From JABWBD01 sp040768665 (GTDB lineage: Bacteria > Planctomycetota > Planctomycetia > Pirellulales > Thermoguttaceae), in contig JAXGMN010000050.1 in the NCBI GenBank assembly GCA_040768665.1, positions 25,844 to 89,843 of the forward strand: a stretch of 64,000 nt of DNA. Reading direction: 5' to 3'. The position numbers were made by a program, and so were the translations under genes. Shown here one piece after another: positions 17,358 through 26,192 of this stretch. The stretch's first letter is position 1, and each line of letters begins with the position of its first letter. The notes below the pieces were generated by a model. It made no database searches, had not been told where the DNA came from, and worked only from the letters and a program-made list of their open reading frames with translations.

Positions 17358-18532
17358 TAGAGTATCCCGGGTTCGCTGACTTCGATGCCTTTCAATGCCA
17401 TTTTGAGTGATTCGGGGTTCGGTGCAACCTCAAACGCCGTCGCCCGGTCGATCATCCGCCCCTGCACCAGGTCCTTGAGGCTCTTGGTAAAACTCTGCAT
17501 CCCTTCGCGTTCCCCGATGCGGATCGCGTCGGCGAGTTTCTCGTCCTGCTTCTCCATGATCAGCTTGCGGACCGTCGGATTGAACGTCATGATCTCCACC
17601 GTCGGCACCCGCGGCACCCCCGGCTTGATCGACGGCAACAGCTTCTGCGCCACGATTCCCTTCATGTTGAAGACCAGCGCGCTGCGAATGGCGCTGTGCA
17701 TTCCTTCGGGAAACAGGTCGAGAATACGGCCGATGGTGCTCGGCGCCGTCGAGGCATGGATCGTTCCGAAGACGAGGTGGCCGGTCTCGGCGGCCTGAAT
17801 CGCCGTTTCGAACGTCTCCCGGTCGCGCATTTCGCCCACCAGCATCACGTCGGGGTCTTCGCGGACGGCGTGCTTCATGCCGATCATGAAGTCGCGCACG
17901 TCCTGGCCGATCTCGCGCTGGTTGATCAGCGACTTGTCGTCATGGAAGACATACTCGATCGGATCTTCCAGCGTGAGGATGTGATCGCGCTCGTTCTCGT
18001 TGATCCAATTGAGCATCGAGGCGATCGTGGTGCTCTTCCCCGAACCGGTGACGCCGGCCAGAAGAACCATTCCCTGGTCGAACTTGCAGAGGTCCTCCAG
18101 GACCGGCGGCAGGTGGAGCCCCTTGAAGTCCGGGATCTTGTTGTTCACCCGGCGTGCCACCAGCCCCATGTGCCCCATCTGCTGCAGGATATTCACCCGG
18201 AAACGCCACGTCGTATCGTCCACCAGCATGCTGTGCGCAAAGTCGACTCCGCCGTCCTCGTCGAAGATCTTGCGCCGCCGGTCCTTCAGCCGGTGGTCGC
18301 AGTCGATCAACTCAAACAGCATCCGCTCCATTTCTTCGTCGCTGATCGGCGGCCGGTTCAGCGGTCGCAGACTTCCGCGCACCCGGACGTGCGGCGGCAT
18401 GTTCACCTTCAGGTGCAGGTCGCTCCCTTCCAGCTTGACCAACGCCCGGAAAAGCTTGTCGACCTCCAGTTCCTGGTGCCGGATCTCCACCGCGATGTGT
18501 TGCTCTTGTACGCCTTCTGCCGTGCTGGACAT
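17357..18532 (-). CDS. PilT/PilU-like ATPase
   Basis: A 391-residue cytoplasmic ATPase of the PilT family, which drives pilus retraction in type IV systems. Motifs are complete: ASDLH-type GSDLHLKVN near residue 37, Walker A GVTGSGKST near 159, an Asp-box LTLEDPIEYVF, Walker B VMLVGEMRDRET and the His-box HLVFGTIHAST. ATG at 18532 is chosen because longer upstream extensions overlap hisF and lack homology. It lies 16 bases downstream of hisF and leads into the Walker-less GspE-like gene. It is distinct from the second PilT at 26193, so the genome has at least two. Confidence 0.9.
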   Translation of the reverse strand: MSSTAEGVQEQHIAVEIRHQELEVDKLFRALVKLEGSDLHLKVNMPPHVRVRGSLRPLNRPPISDEEMERMLFELIDCDHRLKDRRRKIFDEDGGVDFAHSMLVDDTTWRFRVNILQQMGHMGLVARRVNNKIPDFKGLHLPPVLEDLCKFDQGMVLLAGVTGSGKSTTIASMLNWINENERDHILTLEDPIEYVFHDDKSLINQREIGQDVRDFMIGMKHAVREDPDVMLVGEMRDRETFETAIQAAETGHLVFGTIHASTAPSTIGRILDLFPEGMHSAIRSALVFNMKGIVAQKLLPSIKPGVPRVPTVEIMTFNPTVRKLIMEKQDEKLADAIRIGEREGMQSFTKSLKDLVQGRMIDRATAFEVAPNPESLKMALKGIEVSEPGIL

Positions 18533-18548
18533 GTTTGTGCTCCGTCGA

Positions 18549-19316
18549 TCACAACCGTACCGGGATTCCGCGGCGGCGCATCGCCTCTTTGGTTTCCCGG
18601 ATCGTAAACTGCCCGTAATGAAAGATGCTTGCGGCCAGCGCCGCCTCGGCGCCCCCCTTCTCGATCGCGTCCGCCAGGTGCTCGGGACAACCGGCTCCAC
18701 CGCTGGCAACCACCGGAATCGTCACCGCCGCGGTTACCGCCGCGGTGATCTCCAAATCATAACCATCTTTGGTTCCGTCCGCATCCATCGAAGTGAGAAC
18801 AATCTCTCCGGCGCCCAGACGCTCCACCTCGCGAGCCCACGCCACCGCCTCCAAGCCCGTCCCGACCCTCCCTCCGTTGATGTGCACCTCCCAAAATTGG
18901 TGCCCATCCCGGTGAACCCGCTTCGGGTCGATATTGACCACGATGCACTGGCTGCCGAACCGACGGGCGGCACACCGAACGAAATCCGGCTCGCGGCAAG
19001 CCGCCGAGTTGATCGAGACCTTGTCGCAACCTGCATTGAGCAAAACCCGAATGTCCTCGATCGTCCGGACACCACCGCCCACGGTGAGGGGCATAAACAC
19101 CACCTCGGCCGTCCGGCGGACAACGTCGACAAGGATATCGCGTTGCTCGTGGCTGGCTGTGATGTCGAGAAACACCAACTCGTCGGCTCCGTCTCGCTCG
19201 TAGCGCGCAGCAACTTCCACGGGATCCCCGGCATCCCGGAGGTTGACGAAATTCGTACCTTTCACAACCCGGCCCCGATTGACGTCGAGGCATGGTATCA
19301 CCCGTTTGGCGAGCAT
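18549..19316 (-). CDS. hisF: Imidazole glycerol phosphate synthase subunit HisF
   Basis: The 255-residue cyclase subunit makes imidazole glycerol phosphate and AICAR in histidine synthesis, using ammonia from HisH. Length and sequence are standard: catalytic Asp in PCLDVNRGRVVKG near residue 11 and Asp in VNIDPKRV near 130, phosphate loops VGGGVRT and ASGGAG. Partner hisH is not nearby, so the histidine genes are dispersed. It heads a minus-strand run into the PilT-like genes, an unrelated association. The 123-bp mobile element lies 53 bases upstream of the start and may separate it from its original promoter. Confidence 0.97.
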   Translation of the reverse strand: MLAKRVIPCLDVNRGRVVKGTNFVNLRDAGDPVEVAARYERDGADELVFLDITASHEQRDILVDVVRRTAEVVFMPLTVGGGVRTIEDIRVLLNAGCDKVSINSAACREPDFVRCAARRFGSQCIVVNIDPKRVHRDGHQFWEVHINGGRVGTGLEAVAWAREVERLGAGEIVLTSMDADGTKDGYDLEITAAVTAAVTIPVVASGGAGCPEHLADAIEKGGAEAALAASIFHYGQFTIRETKEAMRRRGIPVRL

Positions 19317-19368
19317 CGATATCTCGAAAGACAGGAATTCCGCGTAAGCGCGACCCTGACCGACGCAG

Positions 19369-19492
19369 GTAACTGTTCACGGGCGGCAGGGGACCGGGTC
19401 CGTTTTTCGGCCGAATTCGGCATCTTGCCGGCAAAGACGCTGGCCGAAAACACGGACCTGTCCCCCTCGCTCCCGCGGGCGTGAACGGTTAC
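19369..19492. mobile_element. 123-bp MITE-like family, copy A with 8-bp target duplication
   Basis: Ends are GTAACTGTTCACG and, inverted, GTAACCGTTCACG. The inner arms carry the GGGGACC and CCTGTCCCC core. It is flanked by a perfect direct repeat CGACGCAG at 19361-19368 and 19493-19500, as expected for a target-site duplication. Copies B and C are at 47936 and 55632. It is 124 bp and non-coding. Confidence 0.85.
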
Positions 19493-19578
19493 CGACGCAG
19501 TGCCCGCCCAGGAACCCAAGCTTTTACTGTAAGTCGGATGCGCACCAGGGTCAACGGGCTGTGTGAGACTGCGGTGTT

Positions 19579-19659
19579 GAAAAAGGGGACTGGCTCCGCA
19601 ACACCTTGTATCTGCTGCCAAGACAAACCACTATTGGTTGTGGTGCCCGTCCCTTTTTT
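19579..19659. repeat. REP-type hairpin with A/T tails, possible terminator
   Basis: AAAAAGGGGACTGGCTCC at 19579 faces GGTGCCCGTCCCTTTTTT ending at 19659. The inner 45 bases hold further short complementary stretches. The core GGGGACTGGCTCC is the same as in the two MITE-like families, again with a mismatch at the T position. It sits 40 bases downstream of the SGNH hydrolase gene (minus strand), and read in that direction ends in a T-run, so it could also end that transcript. Confidence 0.6.
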
Positions 19660-19698
19660 CATCCTCACCCCTGCGTGAGACTACTTTCTCCCCCTCCT

Positions 19699-20838
19699 CT
19701 ACTTCCTCTCCAGAACCCGCCGCAACACCGGTTCCAGCGCATCCGCCATCCGCACCATACCCAGGTCCGACGGGTGCGAGCCGTCCACCGTCGCCTCGCA
19801 GTCGTCGCCCAAAAGTCCCTCGCCCTCGACGTAAGAAAGCCCCCCGACCCCCGCGGCCACGAGTTGGTCGTAAGCAGCTTTCAAGGCGGCCCGGCTCGTC
19901 GCATGCCGTTGCTGACTCGACGGTTTGAACTCCGCATTCGCATACGTGCGGTCCTCGACCAGTACGATCGGCGCCTCGGGTCGCACCGCCCGCAGTTGCC
20001 GCACCAGCGGCTCCGCCCGCTCGGCCACTTCCTCCGCATTCATGTTCGGCAGGCAGTCGATCACGTACGCCGACGCATCGATCTCCGAAATCCACTCGCC
20101 CACCTCCCGGTCCATCTTTCCGTTGCCGGAAAAACCCAGGTTGACGGTCGGGCGATTCAGCCGCCGTCCCAGGATCGCGGGAAATGCCATTCCCGGACGC
20201 GACGCACAGCCCCCGTGCAGGATCGACGTCCCATAAAACACGATCGGCTTTTCCGGTCTCGGCGGCAACGGCTCGAACGCCGCCTCCTTCGGCACACCGA
20301 TCTCGAGCGACTCCACCCCGTTGTAAAGCGGCAGATAGGCCATGTACTGCCGCATCTCCGGCGCGATATCGTTGGCCAGGTCCGCCTGGACGTGCTTGGA
20401 GGTGGGCCGGGTGATCCCCAGCCACCGCCACTGTCCCTCTGCGTTTTCGGCATACAGGTCGACCCCGCTGACCCCGGTGGCCGGCATGTGCGGCATCGCC
20501 ACGCTGTCCAACAGCAGCGTGTACCGGGCGGAAATCCGCGGCGCGTCGGTCTTGAACCGCACCGCCATGCCCGCCGAGTGGCGGCTCAGGCTCCACACCG
20601 GCCCGCGTGCCACCCCCTCCGCCTTGGCCGGCAACCGGTCGAAATACCGTTTCGTATCCGACCACGCCTTTCCCTCCACGCCCCATGCCGAGACATCGTA
20701 CCAGGCGGTCGCATCCTCGACCTTTGGCTCGACCCGGGTCTTCTCCTCGCCCCGGCCGGCGGCAACCTGAAGGACAACCACCGTTCCAACGATTCCTGCC
20801 AGCAACCGCACGCGGCCGTCACACCATTGAGCTTGCAT
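19699..20838 (-). CDS. Exported SGNH/GDSL hydrolase
   Basis: A roughly 379-residue protein with a signal peptide (LLAGIVGTVVVLQVAAGRG), an N-terminal beta-sandwich of about 150 residues and a C-terminal SGNH hydrolase domain. The blocks are visible: nucleophile Ser in FYGTSILHGG (about residue 206), oxyanion residues in GFSGNGKMD (about 237) and the Asp-His pair in DGSHPSDLG (about 357). Such two-domain enzymes are usually carbohydrate or acyl esterases. ATG at 20838 has AAGGAGATAGC directly upstream. It stands alone, divergent from the isomerase-like gene. Confidence 0.85.
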   Translation of the reverse strand: MQAQWCDGRVRLLAGIVGTVVVLQVAAGRGEEKTRVEPKVEDATAWYDVSAWGVEGKAWSDTKRYFDRLPAKAEGVARGPVWSLSRHSAGMAVRFKTDAPRISARYTLLLDSVAMPHMPATGVSGVDLYAENAEGQWRWLGITRPTSKHVQADLANDIAPEMRQYMAYLPLYNGVESLEIGVPKEAAFEPLPPRPEKPIVFYGTSILHGGCASRPGMAFPAILGRRLNRPTVNLGFSGNGKMDREVGEWISEIDASAYVIDCLPNMNAEEVAERAEPLVRQLRAVRPEAPIVLVEDRTYANAEFKPSSQQRHATSRAALKAAYDQLVAAGVGGLSYVEGEGLLGDDCEATVDGSHPSDLGMVRMADALEPVLRRVLERK

Positions 20839-21010
20839 GCTATCTCCTTTTTCTTTGATTCTTGAATCACTGCCCGGCAAAACGATCCCACCTTAATCCC
20901 CCCTCATCCCGACCGCAACCGCCGCCATCTAGTTGCACACTCGGCGCCTCCGGTGTATGGTGGCGGCAGCCGTGATCGAGCAAGAACCTTAATTCTCAGG
21001 AGTCTCGCCA

Positions 21011-22570
21011 ATGGCCCCGAACCACGAGCATTCCCAGGATCATGCGACGCGTCCCCACTGCTGCCCGTGCAGTCACCCGCAGTCCGGCGGCTCCGGGATC
21101 AGCCGCCGCAGCTTTCTCGGCGGTGCCGCCTTGGGCGGAATGGCGCTCACCGGCCTGAGTTGGTCGTCCCTGGTTGCCGCGCAGCCGGATATCCCCCTCG
21201 CGCCGCCGCGGAAACCGCTGATCGTAAAACCGATCTTCCTCTACCGTACGTACAAACGCCGCGAACAGTGGAGCTGGCGCCCCTGGGGCGGCACCGGCAC
21301 GCAAGAGGAAGCCGACCAGGAGCTCGCGCGGATCCAGGGCGAACTGGCCAAACTCCAGCAGGAAGCCGACTTCCCGCTGGAATTCCTCCCCGTCGCTCCC
21401 GTCACCGCCGCGGCCCAGTTGGCCGGCCTCGGCGATCTCGACTCCGCCGACGCCCTGCTGGTCTACGCCGCCGATGGCGACCTGAACGCCATCGCCAAGC
21501 TGGGCAAGAACACCATCTTCTTCGTCCGCCACAAATCCGGGCCGGTCTATCTCTACTACGAAATCATCAGCCCGCGATTTCTCCGCCAGCACACCGACGA
21601 CCTGGCGGTCGAAAAGATCGATTTCGACGACGTCGTGGTCGATAGCCAGGAGGAGATCCTCTGGCGGCTCCGTTCGCTCTGCGGCCTCGAGAACACCGTC
21701 GGAGCGAAAATCCTCGCCGTCGGCGGCCCCGGCGCGTGGGCCCAGCCCAAAGACGTCGTCCCCAATCTCGTCCGCGACTTCTGGAAAATGGATATCCAGA
21801 CCATCACCTATGAAGAGTTGGGCAAACTGATTGAGGCCGCACGCCAGGACAAGAAGGAAACGGCCCTCGCCGCGCGCCGCGCCGACGACTATCTCAAGAT
21901 CCCCGGCACCACGCTCGAAACCGAGCGTGCCTTCCTCGACAAGGCATTCCTCCTCGAGCAGGTTTTCCGCAAGCTGATGGCCGTGGCCGACTGCCGCGCC
22001 ATCACCATCAACTCCTGCATGGGCACCATCATGCCCATGTCGGAAACGACCGCCTGTATGCCCTTGAGCACGCTGAACGACGACGGCTACCAGGCGTTCT
22101 GCGAATCCGACTTCGTCGTGATCCCCTCCGGCATGCTGCTCGGCGCGATCTCGGGCCGCCCGGCGTTCCTCAATGACCCGACCTATCCGCACGACAACCT
22201 GATTACCCTCGCCCACTGCACCGCCCCGCGCAAAATGGACGGCAAGAACCTCGAACCGGTGCGGCTCCTCACCCACTACGAGTCCGACTACGGCGCGGCT
22301 CCCAAGGTCGAAATGCACAAAGGCCAGAAAGTCACCAACGTCCTGCCCGACTTCGCATCCAAGCGATGGGTCGGCTTCCTCGGCGAGATCGTCGACCACC
22401 CGTTCATGCCGATCTGCCGCTCCCAAATCGATATCCGCTTCGACTGCGATACCCGCCAGGTCGCCCAGCGGATGCCCGGCTTCCACTGGATGATGGTCTA
22501 CGGCGACTACATGCGTGAAACCGGCTATGCACTCAAAAGAATCCCGATTGCCTGGGAATGCCTCACGTGA
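21011..22570 (+). CDS. Tat-exported L-fucose/arabinose isomerase-like protein
   Basis: The 519-residue protein carries a twin-arginine signal (SRRSFLGGAALGGMALTGL, about residues 34-52). The mature part resembles the fold of L-fucose/L-arabinose isomerases: an N-terminal Rossmann-like domain, a middle segment ITINSCMGTIMPMSETTACMP and a C-terminal domain ending in HWMMVYGDYMRETGYAL. True FucI/AraA enzymes are cytosolic, so export is notable; folding with a metal before export would explain Tat use. The substrate is unknown and an isomerase reaction is not proven. A broken paralogue lies at 323-772. AGGAG is upstream of ATG. Confidence 0.72.
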   Translation: MAPNHEHSQDHATRPHCCPCSHPQSGGSGISRRSFLGGAALGGMALTGLSWSSLVAAQPDIPLAPPRKPLIVKPIFLYRTYKRREQWSWRPWGGTGTQEEADQELARIQGELAKLQQEADFPLEFLPVAPVTAAAQLAGLGDLDSADALLVYAADGDLNAIAKLGKNTIFFVRHKSGPVYLYYEIISPRFLRQHTDDLAVEKIDFDDVVVDSQEEILWRLRSLCGLENTVGAKILAVGGPGAWAQPKDVVPNLVRDFWKMDIQTITYEELGKLIEAARQDKKETALAARRADDYLKIPGTTLETERAFLDKAFLLEQVFRKLMAVADCRAITINSCMGTIMPMSETTACMPLSTLNDDGYQAFCESDFVVIPSGMLLGAISGRPAFLNDPTYPHDNLITLAHCTAPRKMDGKNLEPVRLLTHYESDYGAAPKVEMHKGQKVTNVLPDFASKRWVGFLGEIVDHPFMPICRSQIDIRFDCDTRQVAQRMPGFHWMMVYGDYMRETGYALKRIPIAWECLT

Positions 22571-22604
22571 GCAGAGGTCGATCACTCAACCAGGAGAACC
22601 TGAC

Positions 22605-23483
22605 ATGTCCTCAGAACAGCCCGTTGAACAACCCAACGACAATGACGAGGAACTGCAGTCGCTTGGGCAATCGGCAACGGCCGAGTCGCCCGACCAGCCC
22701 CTCGAAGATCTCGTCGCTCCCGACCAACTCGGCGACTCGCCCGCCGCCCCGTCGGACCCCGGGTCCGAGTTGGCCCTCGAGGCGGCGCCCGCGGGCTTGG
22801 CCATTGGCCCGTTCGCCGGAGCGGCCTTTGCCGTCCTCGCCGTCCTGATCGGATGGGCCCTGCTGGAAGCTTTCCATCCCGTCTTCGCCGTTTCTCCGGA
22901 GTTCATCTCCGACAATCCCTCGGCCGAGCAGTCCCTCGCGCTCGCCGAGGCCGAGGTCCAGGTCAGCCTTTACAACTCCGTCCTGGTCCTCGCTTGTGCC
23001 GGAGCCCTCCTCGCCGGTCTGCTGGCGGTCGGCGAAGGTCTGGCTCGCCGCTCGATGACCATGATGATTGCCGGATTCATCGGCTGTGCCTTGGCCGGCG
23101 CGGCGCTGGGCGGATTGGCCGGTTGGGTCGGCCACAGCGTCTACCAATCGGCCAAGCTCCCCGGTCAGGCCACGATCGATCTGGCCGGCACCATGGTCGT
23201 CCAAATGACCATGTTGGCAGCCCTGGGCGCGGGCGTCGGGCTCACACTCGGAAGCCTGGCCGGAGAGGCCGGTTCGCTCTGTACTCGCATCATTGCCGGC
23301 GCCCTGGCCGGTGTGTTGGCCGGCCTGGTCGGCCCCTTCGCCACCGCAAACTTGCTGCCGGCCGCCCAAACCGAGCAAGTCGTCCCCCGCGGCGACTTTG
23401 CCGCCCTTTTGTGGCTCGGCACCACCGGTCTCCTCCTCGGCCTCATTGTCCCGGGAATGAAGCTCCGCAGGAAAAAGAGTTAG
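22605..23483 (+). CDS. Multi-span membrane protein of unknown function
   Basis: A 292-residue protein: about 60 acidic, Pro/Ser-rich N-terminal residues, then six to seven Gly/Ala-rich membrane helices (FAGAAFAVLAVLIGWALLE, VLVLACAGALLAGLLAV, MIAGFIGCALAGAALGG and others) and a short basic tail (KLRRKKS). ATG at 22605 has CAGGAGAACC upstream. It follows the Tat-exported isomerase-like gene by 34 bases, probably in one transcript. Its TAG stop is the first three bases of a heptamer array, so the array may have replaced the original 3' end. No family recognised. Confidence 0.65.
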   Translation: MSSEQPVEQPNDNDEELQSLGQSATAESPDQPLEDLVAPDQLGDSPAAPSDPGSELALEAAPAGLAIGPFAGAAFAVLAVLIGWALLEAFHPVFAVSPEFISDNPSAEQSLALAEAEVQVSLYNSVLVLACAGALLAGLLAVGEGLARRSMTMMIAGFIGCALAGAALGGLAGWVGHSVYQSAKLPGQATIDLAGTMVVQMTMLAALGAGVGLTLGSLAGEAGSLCTRIIAGALAGVLAGLVGPFATANLLPAAQTEQVVPRGDFAALLWLGTTGLLLGLIVPGMKLRRKKS

Positions 23484-23817
23484 TGGTTAGTGGTTAGTGG
23501 TTAGTGGTTAGTGGTTAGTGGTTAGTGGTTAGTGGTTAGTGGTTAGTGGTTAGTGGTTAGTGGTTAGTGGTCAGTGGTTAGTGGTCAGTGGTCAGTGGTT
23601 AGTGGTCAGTGGTCAGTGGTCGCCCGCCGCAACTCGGTCGTCGGTACTCAGTACTTGGTACTCAGTACTCGGCACTCGTAGTACGGTACTCAGTACTTGG
23701 CACCCCCCACCCTAGACGGGGCCTCAGCGTCGGGCCCCATCCCAATGCCGACCGCTGACCGCCGACCGCTGACCGCCGACAACTGACAACTGACAACTGA
23801 CAACTGACCACTAACTT
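23481..23817. repeat. Heptamer arrays in inverted arrangement
   Basis: About twenty units of TTAGTGG or TCAGTGG run from 23481 to 23617, followed by GTACTCAGTACTTG-type repeats to about 23703. The complementary form (TGACCGC, TGACAAC, TGACCAC) runs from about 23757 to 23815. The two halves can pair in part, giving a large interrupted hairpin. The first unit contains the stop codon of the preceding gene. The units belong to one consensus, TRACNNC, shared by the arrays that follow. Confidence 0.9.
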
Positions 23818-24086
23818 CATTGACAACGGAAAACTGTACCATTAGGCTAAGAATATCCAGATTTATCGGCAGATTTTCCGGCATGTTCAGTAGCGGGGCT
23901 TGGCTCCAAGCTAAATTCCCTGAGGGGCCGCTGAAATACCGTCGGCGAGGTGCCTGTCCCCCTTTTTCTGAACTGTGCCGATTTTCCCTGGTCTGGGCGA
24001 GTTCTTGAAAGCGTCATTGCTCTTCTGCTGCTTTCTGCTCGGCCGTGCCGCGGCCCTTCGTCGTCTTTTTGCCCCCGGAGTGGCTC
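23818..24086. promoter_or_regulatory. Leader of the secretion cluster with candidate promoter
   Basis: TTGACA at 23820-23825 is followed after 17 bases by TAGGCT (23843-23848), a moderate sigma-70 match just downstream of the heptamer arrays and before the first GspE. A lone arm of the GGTGCCTGTCCCC core with a T-run lies at about 23950-23966. The start codon of GspE is set by GGAG six bases before 24087. Promoter use is inferred only. Confidence 0.35.
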
Positions 24087-25802
24087 ATGGTTAGCAAGAG
24101 GAAACTCAAGTACACCGATATTCTTGTTCGCGACGGCGCCATCGGCGCCGAACAGCTCGCCGAGGCCGATACGATGGCCCAGCAGGCGGGCATGAGGCTC
24201 CCCGAGGCACTTGTCCGTCTCGGCTATGCCACGGGGGAACAGATCGCCCGCGCCATGGCGACCGAGCATGGCCTCGAATACATCGACTTGGCCGAGGCCG
24301 TTGTTGCCCCTTCGGTCGTCGAGCTTGTCCCGGAATCGGTCGCACGCGAAAACGTCATCTTCCCCCTTGCGGAGGACGACGGCGAATTGCGGGTCGTGGT
24401 CAGCGATCCCGATGATTTCGAAACCTTTGAAAAGCTCCGCTTCATTCTCAATCGCCGGATCGAAGTCGCGCTGGCCCCCCGAGAGAATATCCTGGATGCC
24501 ATCAACCGCCACTATGGCCAGAGCGTCGGCGAAAGCGCCGACTCGATGCTCCAGGAGTTCACCGACACCGCCATCGATTTCACCGAAACCGTCGACGAGG
24601 GGGCTGCCGTCGAAGAGATCGACGAAACCAGCGCACCCATCGTTCGCCTGGTCCACCTGATCATCACCGAGGCAGTCCAACTTCGCGCTTCCGATATCCA
24701 CGTCGAACCGTTCGAAGACCGGGTCCGGGTCCGCTACCGCATCGATGGGATCCTTACCGAGCGCGATAGCCCCCCACGCCGCCTGCTCGGGGCGATCCTC
24801 TCCCGCATTAAGATTCTCTCCCGGCTCGACATCGCCGAGCGCCGCCGAACTCAAGACGGCCGCATCAAGATCACGGTCGGCGACAAAGACCTGGACCTTC
24901 GGGTGAGCGTCATCCCCTCCTCCCACGGGCAGAGCGTGGTGATGCGAATCCTCGACAAGGAGAGCATTAAGGTCGGACTTCAGCAACTCGGATTCGCCGA
25001 GGACGACTACCACCGTTTCAAGAATCTCATCCGTCGCCCCAACGGGATCATCCTTGTGACCGGGCCGACCGGGTCCGGAAAGACGACCTCCCTCTACGCC
25101 GCCCTGAACGAACTCAACACCCCCGACCGCAAGATCATCACCGCGGAAGATCCCGTCGAGTACTACCTCCCGGGGATCAACCAAGTCGAGATCAAGCACG
25201 ACATCGGGCTCGACTTCGCCCGCGTCATTCGTGCCATGCTCCGCCAGGCCCCGAACGTGATCCTCGTCGGAGAAATGCGCGATCTCGAGACCGCTCAGAT
25301 GGGAATTCAGGCGTCACTAACTGGACACTTGGTTTTCAGTACACTACATACGAACGATGCGCCAAGTGCTGTTACACGTCTGATTGACATGGGGGTGCCC
25401 GCCTATCTGGTGGCTAGTAGCGTCGTCGCCATCATGGCTCAGCGACTCGTTCGCGTCATCTGTCCCAAATGCAAGCAGCCATTCACCCCTAGCAAGGCCA
25501 TCCTCGAGTCCGCCGGTATCACCGCCGAGCAAGCCGCCACAGCGACCTTCTCCAAGGGAAAAGGATGCCGACACTGCGGGGGATCAGGATACCGAGGGCG
25601 GCAGGGGCTGTTCGAACTGATGATGATGTCGTCAAAAGTCCGCGAGCTGGCCTTCAACGAGGCCCCCACCGCAAATATTCGCCGCCAAGCCATCGGCGAG
25701 GGCATGCGGACCATTTACATGGACGGCATTAACAAGGTCTGTAGTGGCGTCACGACCCTGGAGGAAGTCTTCCGCGTCGCCAAAGTCGAAGAGCAGGTTT
25801 AG
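24087..25802 (+). CDS. Type II secretion/type IV pilus assembly ATPase GspE/PilB (first)
   Basis: A 571-residue cytoplasmic hexameric ATPase that powers pseudopilus or pilus assembly. An N-terminal MshEN-like domain (ILVRDGAIGAEQLAEAD) leads to the ATPase: Walker A GPTGSGKTT near residue 325, Asp box ITAEDPVEY, Walker B VILVGEMRDLET, His box HLVFSTLHTNDAPSA. The zinc cysteines CPKC (about 457) and CRHC (about 493) are intact. ATG at 24087 follows GGAG at six bases; an upstream in-frame ATG has no such site. It heads the cluster ending at 45.9 kb. The TAG stop lies inside a heptamer unit. Confidence 0.95.
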   Translation: MVSKRKLKYTDILVRDGAIGAEQLAEADTMAQQAGMRLPEALVRLGYATGEQIARAMATEHGLEYIDLAEAVVAPSVVELVPESVARENVIFPLAEDDGELRVVVSDPDDFETFEKLRFILNRRIEVALAPRENILDAINRHYGQSVGESADSMLQEFTDTAIDFTETVDEGAAVEEIDETSAPIVRLVHLIITEAVQLRASDIHVEPFEDRVRVRYRIDGILTERDSPPRRLLGAILSRIKILSRLDIAERRRTQDGRIKITVGDKDLDLRVSVIPSSHGQSVVMRILDKESIKVGLQQLGFAEDDYHRFKNLIRRPNGIILVTGPTGSGKTTSLYAALNELNTPDRKIITAEDPVEYYLPGINQVEIKHDIGLDFARVIRAMLRQAPNVILVGEMRDLETAQMGIQASLTGHLVFSTLHTNDAPSAVTRLIDMGVPAYLVASSVVAIMAQRLVRVICPKCKQPFTPSKAILESAGITAEQAATATFSKGKGCRHCGGSGYRGRQGLFELMMMSSKVRELAFNEAPTANIRRQAIGEGMRTIYMDGINKVCSGVTTLEEVFRVAKVEEQV

Positions 25803-25958
25803 GGGTTAGTGATTAGTGGTTAGTGGTTAGTGGCTAGAAGAGGGTAGTAGCTGGAAGACTGGAAGGTCGCGTCCCCGGGAAGATGGTAATCACCAACCAC
25901 TAGCCACTAGCCACTAATCACTAACCACTAACCACTAACCCCTAACCACTAACCCCTA
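25803..25958. repeat. Heptamer arrays in inverted arrangement
   Basis: TTAGTGATTAGTGG-type units right after the GspE stop face CCACTAATCACTAACC-type units at about 25896-25953, with some 70 unrelated bases between. The arms can form a long hairpin, so this may act as a transcriptional attenuator or an mRNA-stabilising structure between cluster genes. The TAG of GspE is itself in the first unit. Confidence 0.85.
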
Positions 25959-26192
25959 TTTTCCTTGTACCGTGTCCAGCCGTTTCGAATAATCAACTGC
26001 GACCAGGGTACGAAGCCCACCCTCGCGGCCCCGGCCGGGCTGGGGACCGCCGCCACGAGGGAAACGCCGCCACCGGAACTCGTCCGCCATGGACGCGGAC
26101 GGGACTATTTCGCGCGTCCGAGCTTAGTCTTTTCACCGCAGGCTTCTCCGACTTTCCAGTGAGACCTGCTCGGACCACTGAAGGGACTGTTT
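25959..26192. other. Leader before pilT
   Basis: About 230 bases between the heptamer hairpin and the pilT start. It contains a GC-rich stretch with GCGGCCCCGGCC and an AAGGGA ribosome-binding site near 26180. No gene seen; it could hold a second promoter of the cluster. Confidence 0.35.

Noticed and set aside
14697..17360. 887-residue plus-strand frame
   Set aside because: Antisense to the CvpA-like and GspE-like genes, Arg/His/Gln-rich, no recognisable domain.
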